Positions 45,032-54,589 are shown, counted from the first letter of the stretch. The stretch is DNA of 64,000 bases from an uncultured Pseudokineococcus sp. (GCF_947495735.1 NZ_CANMAA010000006.1:124001-188000), one strand, 5' to 3'. The notes: generated by a model not told the origin, from the sequence alone. Translations and numbers: made by a program.

Positions 45032-45795
45032 CCGCTGACGTCCCGGGCCCCGCGGGCGACGCCGCGCACCCCGCCACCGGGGGGCCGGTCTCGTCGCCGG
45101 CGTCCGCCCCGCCGGGTCGCCGCCGGCTCCTCGTCGCGCTCGTGGCGGTCGTCGCCCTCGTGTGGGGGCTCGACCAGCTCACCAAGGTCCTCGCGGTGGA
45201 CCGCCTCGTGGAGGGGGAGCCGGTCGAGCTGGTCCCCGGCGTGCTCGACCTCTACCTGCTCTACAACCCCGGCGCCGCCTTCTCGCTGGCGACGGGGCTC
45301 ACGTGGGTCCTCACCCTCGTCGCGGTCGCCGTCGTGGTGGCCGTCGCGCTCATGGCGCGGCGGCTGGGCTCGCGCGCCTGGGCCCTGACCCTGGGGCTGC
45401 TGCTCGGCGGCGCCCTGGGCAACCTCACCGACCGCCTCCTGCGGGAGCCGGGCTTCGGCGTCGGCCACGTCGTGGACTTCCTGCGCCTGCCGCGGTGGCC
45501 CGTCTTCAACCTGGCCGACACGGCCATCGTCGTCGCCGCCGTCCTCGTCGTGGTGCTGAGCTTCCGCGGCATCGGCGTGGACGGGCGGCGCGACGGGGCG
45601 GAGCAGGTGGAGCGGGAGCCCGACCCCACCGGTCGGACGGCTGCCGACGGCGACGTCCCGCCGGCGGCGGGCACCGCCGCCCCCCGCGAGGCCCCTCGGC
45701 CGCCGTCGCCGGGGGAGCCGTCGCCGGGAGAGCCCTCGCCAGGGGAGCCGTCGCAGGGAGAGCCGTCGCAGGGGGAGGTGGGGCGCCGTGGGTGA
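45028..45795 (+). CDS. lspA: Lipoprotein signal peptidase (SPase II), probable CTG start
   Basis: A four-helix membrane aspartyl protease that cleaves lipoprotein signal peptides. Motifs: [29 protein letters not shown] (D150) and FNLADTAI (D164, numbered from CTG). The first standard start, GTG 45142, leaves only about 8 hydrophobic residues before DQLTK, too short for helix 1. The frame extends upstream through [17 protein letters not shown] to CTG 45028, which overlaps the divIVA stop (CTGA) just as other junctions here do; I prefer that start but it is uncertain. The C-terminal tail carries five [10 protein letters not shown] repeats (45703-45777). Confidence 0.88.
   Translation: MTADVPGPAGDAAHPATGGPVSSPASAPPGRRRLLVALVAVVALVWGLDQLTKVLAVDRLVEGEPVELVPGVLDLYLLYNPGAAFSLATGLTWVLTLVAVAVVVAVALMARRLGSRAWALTLGLLLGGALGNLTDRLLREPGFGVGHVVDFLRLPRWPVFNLADTAIVVAAVLVVVLSFRGIGVDGRRDGAEQVEREPDPTGRTAADGDVPPAAGTAAPREAPRPPSPGEPSPGEPSPGEPSQGEPSQGEVGRRG
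45703..45777 (+). repeat. 15-bp in-frame tandem repeat in lspA (5 copies)
   Basis: Units at 45703, 45718, 45733, 45748 and 45763 encode PSPGE three times and PSQGE twice, in the cytosolic C-terminal tail. The purine-rich GGGGGAG of the last unit also lies next to the rluD ribosome binding site. Confidence 0.9.
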
Positions 45796-46711
45796 GATCC
45801 GCTCGATGCCCGTCCCGGACGGTCTCGCGGGCCAGCGCGTCGACGCCGCCCTGGCGCGCCTGCTGGGCATCTCGCGCTCGCGCGCGGCCGAGGTCGTCGC
45901 CGGAGGCGGGGTGCAGGTCGACGGGCGCGAGGTCCTGAAGTCGGAGCGGCTGCCGGAGGGCGGCTGGCTCGAGGTCGAGCTGCCCGACCCGCCGGCGCCG
46001 CCGTCCGTCGTGGCCGAGCCCGTGCCGGGCCTGCGCGTCGTCCACGACGACGACGACCTCGTGGTCGTCGACAAGCCCGTCGGCGTCGCGGCGCACCCGA
46101 GCCCGGGCTGGACGGGTCCCACCGTCATCGGCGGGCTCGCGGGTGCTGGCTACCGCGTCGCCACGTCCGGCGCCGCCGAGCGCCAGGGCGTCGTCCACCG
46201 CCTCGACGTGGGCACCTCCGGGCTGATGGTCGTCGCCAAGAGCGAGCGCGCCTACTCGCTGCTCAAGCAGGCGTTCCGCGACCGGACGGTCGAGAAGACC
46301 TACCACGCGCTGGTCCAGGGCCACCCCGACCCGAGCGCGGGCACGATCGACGCGCCGATCGGGCGGCACCCGACCGCGGACCACCGCTTCGCCGTCGTCG
46401 AGGGCGGGCGCCCGAGCATCACGCACTACACGACGCTGGAGGCGCACCGGGCGGCGAGCCTGCTCGAGGTGCGCCTGGAGACCGGGCGCACCCACCAGAT
46501 CCGCGTGCACGTCGCGGCGCTGCGCCACCCGTGCGTGGGCGACCTGACCTACGGGGCGGACCCGACCATCGCCGAGCGGCTGGGGGTGCGGCGGCAGTGG
46601 CTCCACGCCCTGCGGCTGGGCTTCGCCCACCCGGGCACGGGGCTGCCGGTCACCTACGAGAGCACCTACCCCGAGGACCTGGCGCGGGCGCTCGAGCGGC
46701 TGCGGGACTGA
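45788..46711 (+). CDS. rluD: 23S rRNA/tRNA pseudouridine synthase, RluA/RluD family
   Basis: A 307-residue enzyme. S4 RNA-binding domain at about 15-62 ([30 protein letters not shown]), then the RluA-type catalytic domain with D140 in [24 protein letters not shown], and [11 protein letters not shown]. RluD modifies helix 69 of 23S rRNA; RluA-family specificity cannot be confirmed by eye. GTG 45788 has a GGGGGAGGTGGGG site and overlaps the lspA end. The lspA-rluD pairing is standard. Confidence 0.93.
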   Translation: MGEIRSMPVPDGLAGQRVDAALARLLGISRSRAAEVVAGGGVQVDGREVLKSERLPEGGWLEVELPDPPAPPSVVAEPVPGLRVVHDDDDLVVVDKPVGVAAHPSPGWTGPTVIGGLAGAGYRVATSGAAERQGVVHRLDVGTSGLMVVAKSERAYSLLKQAFRDRTVEKTYHALVQGHPDPSAGTIDAPIGRHPTADHRFAVVEGGRPSITHYTTLEAHRAASLLEVRLETGRTHQIRVHVAALRHPCVGDLTYGADPTIAERLGVRRQWLHALRLGFAHPGTGLPVTYESTYPEDLARALERLRD

Positions 46712-46811
46712 CGAGGTCCTCGGTCCGCCGCGGCTCGACGACCCGGGGGCGGGACGAGCAGGGGGCGGACGAGCAGGGGGCGGACGAGCACGGCACGAGC
46801 GCCACGACGAC

Positions 46812-46848
46812 GAGCGCCCTCCCACCGCGATGCGGTGGGAGGGCGCTC
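46812..46848. terminator. Bidirectional terminator hairpin (perfect 17-bp stem)
   Basis: The arms 46812-46828 and 46832-46848 are exact reverse complements around GAT. It lies between convergent rluD and the SLC13 gene, and closes the long division cluster. Confidence 0.85.
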
Positions 46849-46868
46849 TCGTCTCGCGGGGTCGGGCG

Positions 46869-48581
46869 TCAGAAGGACATCCCGAAGGCGAGGCCGCCCA
46901 GCAGGTAGGTCGCCAGCGTGATGAGGACGACGCCGACGACGTTGAGCACGATGCCGCCGCGGACCATCTCGCCGATGGTCACCTTGCCCGTCGCGAAGAC
47001 GATGGCGTTGGGCGGCGTGCCGACGGGCAGCATGAAGGCGCAGGTCGCGGCGAGCGCGGCCGGGATGAGGAGCGTGAGCGAGTCCACGCCGAGGCCGAGC
47101 GCCACGCCGCCGAGCACGGGGATGAACGTCGCCGCGGTGGCGGTGTTGCTGGTCACCTCGGTGAGCAGCAGGATCAGCGTCACGACGGCGGCCACGAGCA
47201 GGATGAGCGGCAGCCGGCCCAGGGGCTCGACCTGCCCGCCGATCCAGACGTCCAGCCCGCTGGAGGCGACGGCGCCGGCGAGGCTGAGGCCACCGCCGAA
47301 CAGGAGCAGGACGCCCCAGGGGAGGCCCTTCTGGGCGTCCTCCCAGCCGAGGGTCATCCGCCCGCCGCGCTCGGCGGGGATGAGGAAGAGGGCGAGCCCG
47401 GCGGCGATGGCGATGGCCGTGTCGTCCAGCTCGCCGAGCCACGGCGCCGCGTCGCCCAGGCCGGGCACGTTGGACAGCAGGCCCGGGACGATCCACAGGA
47501 AGGCCGCGGAGGCGAAGACGGTGAGGACCATCTTCTCGCCGCGGCTCATGGAGCCCATCTCGGCGAGCTGCTCGTCGAGCATCTCGCGACCGCCCGGGAT
47601 CTCCTCCAGGTCCGAGCGGAACAGCACCCGGGTGATGAGCAGCCAGGCCACGACGACGAACACCGCCGACAGCGGGACGCCGAGCGTCATCCACTGGAGG
47701 AAGCCGACGTCCCCGCCCAGCTCGTCGGAGACGTAGCCGGCGACGATGGCGTTCGGAGGGCTGCCGAGCAGGGTCGCCAGGCCGCCGATGGACGCCGCCC
47801 AGGCCACGGAGAGGATCAGCCCGACGCCGAAGGTCTTCACGGCCGGGTCGGCGACGGCGTCCGCGATCGAGGTCGTCGAGTCGGCGACGGCGTCCTTCTG
47901 GTCCGCGAGGTCCGCCCGCGACCCGGACCCGACGCGGTCGACGACGAGGGTCAGGACGCTCATCGCGATCGGCAGCATCATCAGCGTCGTCGCCGTGTTG
48001 GAGACCCACATGCTGAGGAACGCGGTGGAGACCATCATCCCCAGCACGATGCGGCGGGGGTGCGTGCCGAAGGCGCGCAGCGTCAGGAGGGCGATGCGGC
48101 GGTGCAGGCCCCACTTCTGCATGGCGATGGCGATGAGGAACCCGCCGAGGAACAGGAACACGATCGGGTTGGCGTAGGGCGCCGTGGCCTCGGCCACCGT
48201 GAGCACGCCGAGGACTGGCAGCGCCACGATCGGGACGAGCGCCGTCGCCGACAGGGGGATGGCCTCGGTCATCCACCACGTCGCCATGAGCACCGCCACG
48301 GCCGCCGTCACGCGGCCCTCGACCGGGAGGTCGTCGGCACCGCCCAGCAGGACGTAGACGAGGACCGCGAGCACGACCCCGAGGCCGCGCAGCGCCCACG
48401 TCCTGCCCGAGGAGCGCCGGGGACCGCCCTCGGTGTCGTCGCCGGGACCGTTGGCGCGGTCGCTCGACCGCCCGCTCGTGTCCGGCCTGCTGCCGCCGGG
48501 GCCCGGCGGCGACGGGGTGCCGCCCCGCGCGGAGCCCTCACCGCCCGGCAGCCCCGCTCCTCGTCCTGACGTCGTCGTCAT
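46869..48581 (-). CDS. SLC13/DASS-family Na+-coupled anion symporter
   Basis: A 570-residue transporter with a ~60-residue disordered N-terminus and about 11-12 hydrophobic segments. The two DASS signature motifs are present: SNTATTLMMLPIA (S194-N-T196) and TEVTSNTATAATFIP, plus GSPPNAIVAGY and GTPPNAIVFAT. Family substrates are di- and tricarboxylates, sulfate or other anions; which one is unknown. ATG 48581 is chosen for the upstream GAGGAGGCGG; longer in-frame alternatives begin in unconserved sequence. It is transcribed towards the rluD terminator. Confidence 0.9.
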   Translation of the reverse strand: MTTTSGRGAGLPGGEGSARGGTPSPPGPGGSRPDTSGRSSDRANGPGDDTEGGPRRSSGRTWALRGLGVVLAVLVYVLLGGADDLPVEGRVTAAVAVLMATWWMTEAIPLSATALVPIVALPVLGVLTVAEATAPYANPIVFLFLGGFLIAIAMQKWGLHRRIALLTLRAFGTHPRRIVLGMMVSTAFLSMWVSNTATTLMMLPIAMSVLTLVVDRVGSGSRADLADQKDAVADSTTSIADAVADPAVKTFGVGLILSVAWAASIGGLATLLGSPPNAIVAGYVSDELGGDVGFLQWMTLGVPLSAVFVVVAWLLITRVLFRSDLEEIPGGREMLDEQLAEMGSMSRGEKMVLTVFASAAFLWIVPGLLSNVPGLGDAAPWLGELDDTAIAIAAGLALFLIPAERGGRMTLGWEDAQKGLPWGVLLLFGGGLSLAGAVASSGLDVWIGGQVEPLGRLPLILLVAAVVTLILLLTEVTSNTATAATFIPVLGGVALGLGVDSLTLLIPAALAATCAFMLPVGTPPNAIVFATGKVTIGEMVRGGIVLNVVGVVLITLATYLLGGLAFGMSF

Positions 48582-48724
48582 GTCCGCCTCCTCGCGTCCG
48601 TGTCGAGGGGCACGGTCGCACAGCCCGGGCCGCGGACGACCGACCAGCACGCCGATGTGGTCCAGGTCGCACGGTCGTCTCGTCCTGGACGCGGTCGTGC
48701 GCCGACGACTCCGGCCGCACCGGC

Positions 48725-49063
48725 GTGGACGTCCTCTTCCAGCGGACCGACCCGATGCTGGTCCACCTCGAGCTGGACCTCTTCTGGTGCTACCGGGGCG
48801 CCGCGGACCCGGTCGACGTCGTGCGCGCCGACCCCGGTCGCCTCCGGCAGCGGCACGTCGAGGACCTCGGGCCCTCCGGGTCCTTCGAGGACCTGTGCCG
48901 CGGCGTCATCGACCTCGGCCGCGTCTTCGCCAGCAGCGGGCGAGCCGGTGCGGTCGAGCTCGTCGTGGAGCGCGACGACGCCGGCACGGGGTCCCGCCGG
49001 TCCGAGCAGGCGCTGGACTCGGCGAGGGTGGGCTTCGAGCTCCTGCGCGCCGTCCGCTCCTGA
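48725..49063 (+). pseudogene. C-terminal remnant of a sugar phosphate isomerase/epimerase
   Basis: 112 residues that match only the last third of the xylose-isomerase-like TIM barrel family: TDPMLVHLELDLFWCYRGAADPVD, then PGRLRQRHVEDLG where intact members have HxKD, then GVIDLGRVFASSGRAGAVELVVERDD and a final helix. Roughly the first 170 residues of a normal ~280-residue enzyme are absent, and the 143 nt upstream show no matching sequence in any frame I read. The conserved metal-ligand lysine/histidine region is eroded. No ribosome binding site precedes GTG 48725. Likely a decaying remnant; expression as a small protein is not excluded. Confidence 0.7.
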
Positions 49064-49142
49064 GCCCACCGACAGGTCCGTCGCGGCGCGCGGGGGTGGT
49101 TAGCGGCGCCGGCGGAGGGCCCCCTCCCGCCCCCGCGTGGGG

Positions 49143-49154
49143 CAGCATCTCCGG
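49143..49154 (+). promoter_or_regulatory. -10 box for leaderless LD-carboxypeptidase mRNA
   Basis: CAGCAT (49143-49148) followed by 6 nt and GTG 49155. It decides the start over GTG 49137, which would place the -10 inside the gene. Confidence 0.4.
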
Positions 49155-50207
49155 GTGAGCATCCGCTTCCCCGCGCCGCTGCGACCGGGCGACGTCGTCG
49201 GGGTCACCGCCCCCTCCAGCGGCGTGCCGGCCGACCTGCGTCCGCGCCTGGCGGTCGCCGCGGAGGTCCTGCGCGGCCGAGGGCTCGAGGTCCGCGAGGG
49301 CGAGTGCCTGCTCGACCGCCCCGGCGGGTCGACGACCACCAGCGCCCCGGCGGCCGAGCGCGCCGCCGAGCTGCAGGACATGCTGCTCGACCCGGGCGTG
49401 CGGGCGGTCGTGCCGCCGTGGGGCGGGGAGCTCGCCGTCGAGGTGCTGCCCCTGCTCGACTGGGACGCCCTCGCCGCGGCCGAGCCGACGTGGCTCGTCG
49501 GGTACTCCGACGTCTCCACGCTGACCCTCGCGCTGACGACGAGGCTCGGGTGGGCCTCGGTGCACGGCCAGAACCTCCTGGACACCCCCTACCGGGTGCC
49601 CGACCCGCTGCTGCCCTGGCTCGACGTCGTGACCGCGCCCGCCGGCGCCCGGCTCGAGCAGGGCCCGTCCGCGCACCACCGCGAGAGCGGCTGGGACGAC
49701 TGGGCCGCCGACCCGGGCGTCCGCGAGCGGGTCTACGACCGGGCCGGGACCTGGGAGCTGCTCGACCCGGGCGCCGGGCCGGTGCGGGCCCGGGGCCGCC
49801 TGCTCGGCGGGTGCGTCGAGACGACCTCGGTCCTCGCGGGCACCCCCTTCGGCGACGTCGCCGCCTTCGCCGCCGCCCACGCCGACGGCGAGGGGCTCCT
49901 GCTGCACCTCGAGGCCGGCGGCGACGGGGCGCTCGACATCGCTCGCGACCTGTGGCGGATGCGCCTCGCCGGCTGGTTCGACGTCGCCGCGGCCGTCCTC
50001 GTCGGGCGGACGGCCGCGCCGGACGCGCCTTCCTTCACCCAGCACGACGCCGTCCGCAGCGCCCTGGCCGGGCTCGACGTCCCGGTCGTCACCGGCGTCG
50101 ACTGCGGCCACCCGCCGCCCCACCTCGCCCTGGTCCAGGGGGCTCCCGCCGAGCTGGTGGTGGACCCGGCGACGGGGGAGCGCTCGCTCGTGCAGCACCT
50201 GGCCTGA
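49155..50207 (+). CDS. LD-carboxypeptidase / MccF-like serine peptidase (S66)
   Basis: A 350-residue cytosolic S66-family peptidase. The catalytic triad is readable: nucleophile S118 in LVGYSDVSTL, E222 in GGCVETTSVL and H319 in GVDCGHPPPH. Family members cleave the L,D bond of murein tetrapeptides during recycling (LdcA) or hydrolyse microcin C-like aminoacyl nucleotides (MccF). Length and the insert near 165-200 (EQGPSAHHRESGWDDW) lean to MccF-like members, but I cannot decide. GTG 49155 is preferred to GTG 49137 by the leaderless pattern. Confidence 0.88.
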   Translation: MSIRFPAPLRPGDVVGVTAPSSGVPADLRPRLAVAAEVLRGRGLEVREGECLLDRPGGSTTTSAPAAERAAELQDMLLDPGVRAVVPPWGGELAVEVLPLLDWDALAAAEPTWLVGYSDVSTLTLALTTRLGWASVHGQNLLDTPYRVPDPLLPWLDVVTAPAGARLEQGPSAHHRESGWDDWAADPGVRERVYDRAGTWELLDPGAGPVRARGRLLGGCVETTSVLAGTPFGDVAAFAAAHADGEGLLLHLEAGGDGALDIARDLWRMRLAGWFDVAAAVLVGRTAAPDAPSFTQHDAVRSALAGLDVPVVTGVDCGHPPPHLALVQGAPAELVVDPATGERSLVQHLA

Positions 50208-50281
50208 GTGGCCGGGGCGTCGTGGCAGGACGCCGCCGCGGCGCCCGCGGGCGAGCGGCCGGAGGTGTCGGCGGCCCGACC

Positions 50282-50287
50282 TAGACT
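50282..50287 (+). promoter_or_regulatory. Putative -10 box for dnaE1
   Basis: TAGACT at 50282-50287 in the 190-nt gap before dnaE1, giving a leader of about 105 nt with GGAGG before ATG 50398. No convincing -35 and no LexA box. Confidence 0.4.
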
Positions 50288-50397
50288 CGTCCGGTCCCGC
50301 TCCCGACGGGCGCCCCGGCGCCCCTCGGAAGTGGTGGCGCCCCACCCACCGCCCGACCCGCGCCGCTGCCCGCGACGGCGCACCGGAGGCCCCCTCG

Positions 50398-53300
50398 ATG
50401 CCCTCATCCCCCGCCGGAGACCAGTTCGTCCACCTCCACGTGCACACCGAGTACTCGATGCTCGACGGGGCCGCGCGGGTGGACGACCTCATGGCCGAGG
50501 CCGCGCGCCTCGGGATGCCGGCGCTGGCCACCACCGACCACGGCTTCGTCTTCGGCGCCTACGACTTCTGGCGCGCCGGGCAGAAGCACGGCGTCAAGCC
50601 GATCATCGGCCTCGAGGCGTACGTGGCCCCCGGGACGCACCGCGGCGACCGCACGCGCGTCAAGTGGGGCGACCAGGGCACCTCCAGCCGCGACGACGTC
50701 TCCGGCGGAGGCGCGTTCACGCACATGACGATCCTCGCCGAGAACACCGCCGGCATGCACAACCTCTTCCGGCTCGGCTCCCGCGCCTCGCTCGAGGGGC
50801 ACTTCTACAAGCCCCGCATGGACCGGGAGATCCTCAGCGAGCACTCCGCCGGCCTCATCGCGACGACCGGCTGCCCGTCCTCGGAGGTGCAGACCCGGCT
50901 GCGGCTGGGCCAGTACCGCGAGGCGCTGCAGGCCGCCAGCGACTACCGCGACATCTTCGGGGCCGAGAACTACTACTGCGAGCTCATGGAGCACGGCCTC
51001 GAGATCGAGCGCCGCACCCGCGAGGACCTGCTGCGCCTGGCCAAGGAGCTGCAGCTGCCGCTCGTGGCCACCAACGACCTGCACTACACGCGGGCCGAGG
51101 ACGCCACCGCCCACGCCGCGCTGCTGTGCGTGCAGTCCGGCTCGACGCTGGCCGACCCCCACCGGTTCAAGTTCGACGCCGACGACTTCTACCTCAAGAG
51201 CGCGGCCGAGATGCGCCGCACCTGGTCCGAGCTGCCGGAGGCGTGCGACAACACGCTGCTCATCGCCGAGCGCTGCGAGGTCTCCTTCACCGAGGGCAAC
51301 GGCACCTACATGCCGCACTTCCCCGTGCCCGAGGGGCACTCGGAGGAGAGCTGGTTCGTCGAGGAGGTCCAGCGGGGCCTGCACCGGCGCTACCCGGGCG
51401 GCATCCCGGCGGCGTCGCAGGCGCAGGCCGACTTCGAGTGCCAGGTCATCGCCCAGATGGGGTTCCCGGGGTACTTCCTCGTCGTCGCCGACTTCATCAA
51501 CTGGTCCAAGGAGAACGGCATCCGGGTGGGTCCGGGCCGCGGCTCCGGCGCCGGGTCCATGGCCGCGTACGCCATGCGGATCACCGACCTCGACCCGCTC
51601 GAGCACGGGCTGATCTTCGAGCGGTTCCTCAACCCCGAGCGCGTCTCGATGCCCGACTTCGACGTCGACTTCGACGAGCGCCGCCGCGGCGAGGTCATCC
51701 GCTACGTCTCCGACAAGTACGGCGACGACCGGGTCGCCATGATCGTCACCTACGGCACCATCAAGGCCAAGCAGGCGCTGAAGGACTCCTCGCGCGTCCT
51801 CGGCTACCCCTTCGCGATGGGCGAGCGCCTCACCAAGGCCATGCCGGCCGCGGTGATGGGCAAGGACATCCCGCTGTCGGGGATCTTCGACTCGAGCCAC
51901 AAGCGGTACGCCGAGGCGGAGGAGTTCCGGCAGATCCACAGCTCGGACGCCGACGTCCAGAAGGTCGTCGACACGGCCCGCGGCCTGGAGGGGCTGAAGC
52001 GGCAGTGGGGCGTGCACGCGGCCGGCGTGATCATGTCGAGCGAGCCGCTCATCGACATCATCCCGATCATGCGCCGCGAGCAGGACGGAGCGGTGATCAC
52101 GCAGTTCGACTACCCGACCTGCGAGGGCCTCGGGCTGATCAAGATGGACTTCCTGGGACTGCGCAACCTCACGGTCCTCGACGACGCCCTCAAGAACATC
52201 GTGACCAACGGCGGCGAGCCGGTCGACCTCGACGAGCTGACCCTCGACGACCCGACGACCTTCGGGCTGCTCCAGCGCGGGGACACCCTCGGGGTCTTCC
52301 AGCTGGACGGCGGGCCGATGCGCTCGCTGCTGCGGCTGATGAAGCCCGACGTCTTCGCCGACATCTCCGCCGTCGGCGCGCTGTACCGCCCCGGCCCGAT
52401 GGGCGCCGGCTCCCACACGAACTACGCCCTGCGCAAGAACGGCCAGCAGGAGATCACCCCGATCCACCCCGAGCTGGCGGAGCCGCTGGCGGACGTGCTC
52501 GGCGAGACCTACGGCCTGATCGTGTACCAGGAGCAGGTCATGGCCATCGCGCAGAAGCTGGCCGGGTACTCCCTCGGCAAGGCCGACCTGCTGCGCCGGG
52601 CCATGGGCAAGAAGAAGCGCGAGGTCCTGGACGCCGAGTACATCGGCTTCCGCGACGGCATGGCGGCCAACGGCTACTCCGAGGCCGCGGTCAAGACGCT
52701 GTGGGACATCCTGCTGCCCTTCTCCGACTACGCCTTCAACAAGGCGCACTCGGCGGCCTACGGCGTCGTGTCGTACTGGACGGCCTACCTCAAGGCCAAC
52801 CACCCGGCCGAGTACATGGCGGCGCTGCTCACGAGCGTGCGCGACGACAAGGACAAGTCGGCGCTGTACCTGGGCGAGTGCCGGCGGATGCGCATCACGG
52901 TGCTGCCGCCGGACGTCAACTCCTCGATCGGCACCTACGCGGCCGTGGGGCAGGACATCCGCTTCGGGCTCGCCGCCATCCGCAACGTCGGGCAGAACGT
53001 CGTCGACGCGATCGTCGCCGCGCGCGAGGCGAAGGGCGCCTTCACCTCCTTCGAGGACTTCCTGCGCAAGGTCCCGGCAGTGGTGTGCAACAAGCGGACC
53101 ATCGAGTCGCTCATCAAGGCGGGCGCCTTCGACTCCCTCGGGCACACCCGGCGCGGCCTGGCGGCCGTCCACGAGGTCTACGTCGACGCCCTCGTCGTGG
53201 AGAAGCGGCAGGAGGCCATCGGGCAGGACTCCCTCTTCGGCGGGCTCGGCGACGACTCCGCGGTCACGCTCGCCGCGCTGCCGCCGGTCGGCGACATGGA

Positions 53301-53940
53301 GTGGGACAAGCGCGAGCTCCTGGCCAGCGAGCGGGCGATGCTCGGCCTGTACGTCTCCGACCACCCGCTCTTCGGCCTCGAGCACGTGCTCGCGTCCTCC
53401 GCCGACTGCTCCATCTCCTCCTTCGTCACCGACGAGTCCCGCCAGGACGGCTCGACCATCACCATCGCGGGGATGGTCACCACGGTCACGCGCAAGATGA
53501 CCAAGCAGGGCAGCGCCTGGGCCATCGCGACGGTGGAGGACCTCGAGGGCTCGGTCGAGGTCCTGTTCTTCCCCAAGACCTACGCCGAGGTCATGCACGA
53601 GCTGCGCGAGGACCTCGTCTGCGTGGTCCGGGGCCGCGTCAACCGCCGCGACGACGTCCCGACGATCTACGCCTCGGAGATGTCCATCCCGGACACCACC
53701 CAGGCCTCGGGCGGTCCGCTGGTCATCGAGATGCCGACCGCCCGGTGCACGCCGCCGCGGGTGGAGCGGCTCAAGGACGTCCTGCTCATGCACGCCGGTC
53801 CCACCGAGGTCCACCTGCGGCTGCGCAGCTCCCCGGAGCGGGCCACGCTCATGCGCCTGGACGCCGGGCTGAAGGTGACGCCGTCGCCGTCCTTGTACGG
53901 CGACCTCAAGGCGCTGCTCGGGCCCTCGTGCCTCGCGTGA
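50398..53940 (+). CDS. dnaE: Replicative DNA polymerase III alpha subunit DnaE1
   Basis: An 1180-residue replicative polymerase of normal length. PHP domain (FVHLHVHTEYSMLDGAARVDD at the start), palm with P419-DFDVDF425, GRGSGAGSMAAY, GVHAAGVIMSSEPL, YQEQVMAIAQKLAGYSLGKADLLRRAMGKKK, FNKAHSAAYGVVSYWTAYLK, helix-hairpin-helix FGLAAIRNVGQNVV, and OB fold with VTRKMTKQGSAWAIATVEDL near 1020-1060. It is complete and, unlike DnaE2 at 9.7 kb, free of low-complexity inserts. ATG 50398 has GGAGG upstream. Confidence 0.97.
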   Translation: MPSSPAGDQFVHLHVHTEYSMLDGAARVDDLMAEAARLGMPALATTDHGFVFGAYDFWRAGQKHGVKPIIGLEAYVAPGTHRGDRTRVKWGDQGTSSRDDVSGGGAFTHMTILAENTAGMHNLFRLGSRASLEGHFYKPRMDREILSEHSAGLIATTGCPSSEVQTRLRLGQYREALQAASDYRDIFGAENYYCELMEHGLEIERRTREDLLRLAKELQLPLVATNDLHYTRAEDATAHAALLCVQSGSTLADPHRFKFDADDFYLKSAAEMRRTWSELPEACDNTLLIAERCEVSFTEGNGTYMPHFPVPEGHSEESWFVEEVQRGLHRRYPGGIPAASQAQADFECQVIAQMGFPGYFLVVADFINWSKENGIRVGPGRGSGAGSMAAYAMRITDLDPLEHGLIFERFLNPERVSMPDFDVDFDERRRGEVIRYVSDKYGDDRVAMIVTYGTIKAKQALKDSSRVLGYPFAMGERLTKAMPAAVMGKDIPLSGIFDSSHKRYAEAEEFRQIHSSDADVQKVVDTARGLEGLKRQWGVHAAGVIMSSEPLIDIIPIMRREQDGAVITQFDYPTCEGLGLIKMDFLGLRNLTVLDDALKNIVTNGGEPVDLDELTLDDPTTFGLLQRGDTLGVFQLDGGPMRSLLRLMKPDVFADISAVGALYRPGPMGAGSHTNYALRKNGQQEITPIHPELAEPLADVLGETYGLIVYQEQVMAIAQKLAGYSLGKADLLRRAMGKKKREVLDAEYIGFRDGMAANGYSEAAVKTLWDILLPFSDYAFNKAHSAAYGVVSYWTAYLKANHPAEYMAALLTSVRDDKDKSALYLGECRRMRITVLPPDVNSSIGTYAAVGQDIRFGLAAIRNVGQNVVDAIVAAREAKGAFTSFEDFLRKVPAVVCNKRTIESLIKAGAFDSLGHTRRGLAAVHEVYVDALVVEKRQEAIGQDSLFGGLGDDSAVTLAALPPVGDMEWDKRELLASERAMLGLYVSDHPLFGLEHVLASSADCSISSFVTDESRQDGSTITIAGMVTTVTRKMTKQGSAWAIATVEDLEGSVEVLFFPKTYAEVMHELREDLVCVVRGRVNRRDDVPTIYASEMSIPDTTQASGGPLVIEMPTARCTPPRVERLKDVLLMHAGPTEVHLRLRSSPERATLMRLDAGLKVTPSPSLYGDLKALLGPSCLA

Positions 53941-53983
53941 GCCCCGCTCGTGCGACGGCCGACGTCGCGACGGCGGCCCGGGC

Positions 53984-54589
53984 GTGACGTCGGTGCGCCC
54001 GGCGGGGCGGGGCCGCGGGGCCGCGCTGCGCGCCGTCGCCGGCTGGGTCCTGCTCGTCGTCGGCAGCGCGGTCGCGTGGTGGCTGCTGGCGCCGCAGCCG
54101 CCGGTCGTCACCGACGGGACCCAGCGCGTCTCCCCGGGGATGCCGGAGCTGGCGGCGGCGCAGGACGGCTTCTTCGTCCTCGCCACAGGTGTCGCGGGCG
54201 TCCTGGTCGCCGTGGCGGTGCTGCGCGCGCGCGGCGGACCGACGGGTCCGCTGGCCCTGGGAGCCCTGGTCGCGTCCGCGCTGGGCGCGGTGTGCGCGGC
54301 CCTGCTCGGCAGCGCCCTCGGCGAGGTGGTGGCCGGACCCCGCCGCGCCCCGGCGCTGCCCGCGGACGTCACCGACCGCGTGGCCGAGGGCGTCGTCGTC
54401 GCCCCCTCGGGGCTGGTGCTGTCCGCGCAGGCGGCGCTCGTCGTCTGGCCGCTGCTCGCCGCCCTCGTGGTCACCGGCGTGCTCATCGCCGCGATGCTCC
54501 GGGCGCCGTCGCCGAGCTCGGGGTCGCGGCGGGGCCCCGTCCCCGACGCCGGGGGTCAGGACGTCGCCGGGCGCCCCACCGGCGCGTAG
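53984..54589 (+). CDS. Four-TM actinobacterial membrane protein
   Basis: A 201-residue protein with hydrophobic segments at about 16-36, 62-83, 90-115 and 145-170. The first loop has LAPQPPVVTDGTQRVSPGMPELAAAQDGFFVLA, reminiscent of the actinobacterial DUF2567 family (recalled, not checked). GTG 53984 lies 43 nt after dnaE1, so it may be the second gene of that transcript. Its 3' end overlaps the convergent ybaK gene by 34 nt. Function unknown. Confidence 0.75.
   Translation: MTSVRPAGRGRGAALRAVAGWVLLVVGSAVAWWLLAPQPPVVTDGTQRVSPGMPELAAAQDGFFVLATGVAGVLVAVAVLRARGGPTGPLALGALVASALGAVCAALLGSALGEVVAGPRRAPALPADVTDRVAEGVVVAPSGLVLSAQAALVVWPLLAALVVTGVLIAAMLRAPSPSSGSRRGPVPDAGGQDVAGRPTGA

Noticed and set aside
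49137-49154. Upstream GTG start for the LD-carboxypeptidase
   Set aside because: It would put the CAGCAT -10 box within the coding sequence and adds six residues that are not conserved in the family as I know it.
50404-54486. Long minus-strand open frame opposite dnaE1
   Set aside because: Shadow of dnaE1 with no recognisable motifs or ribosome binding site.
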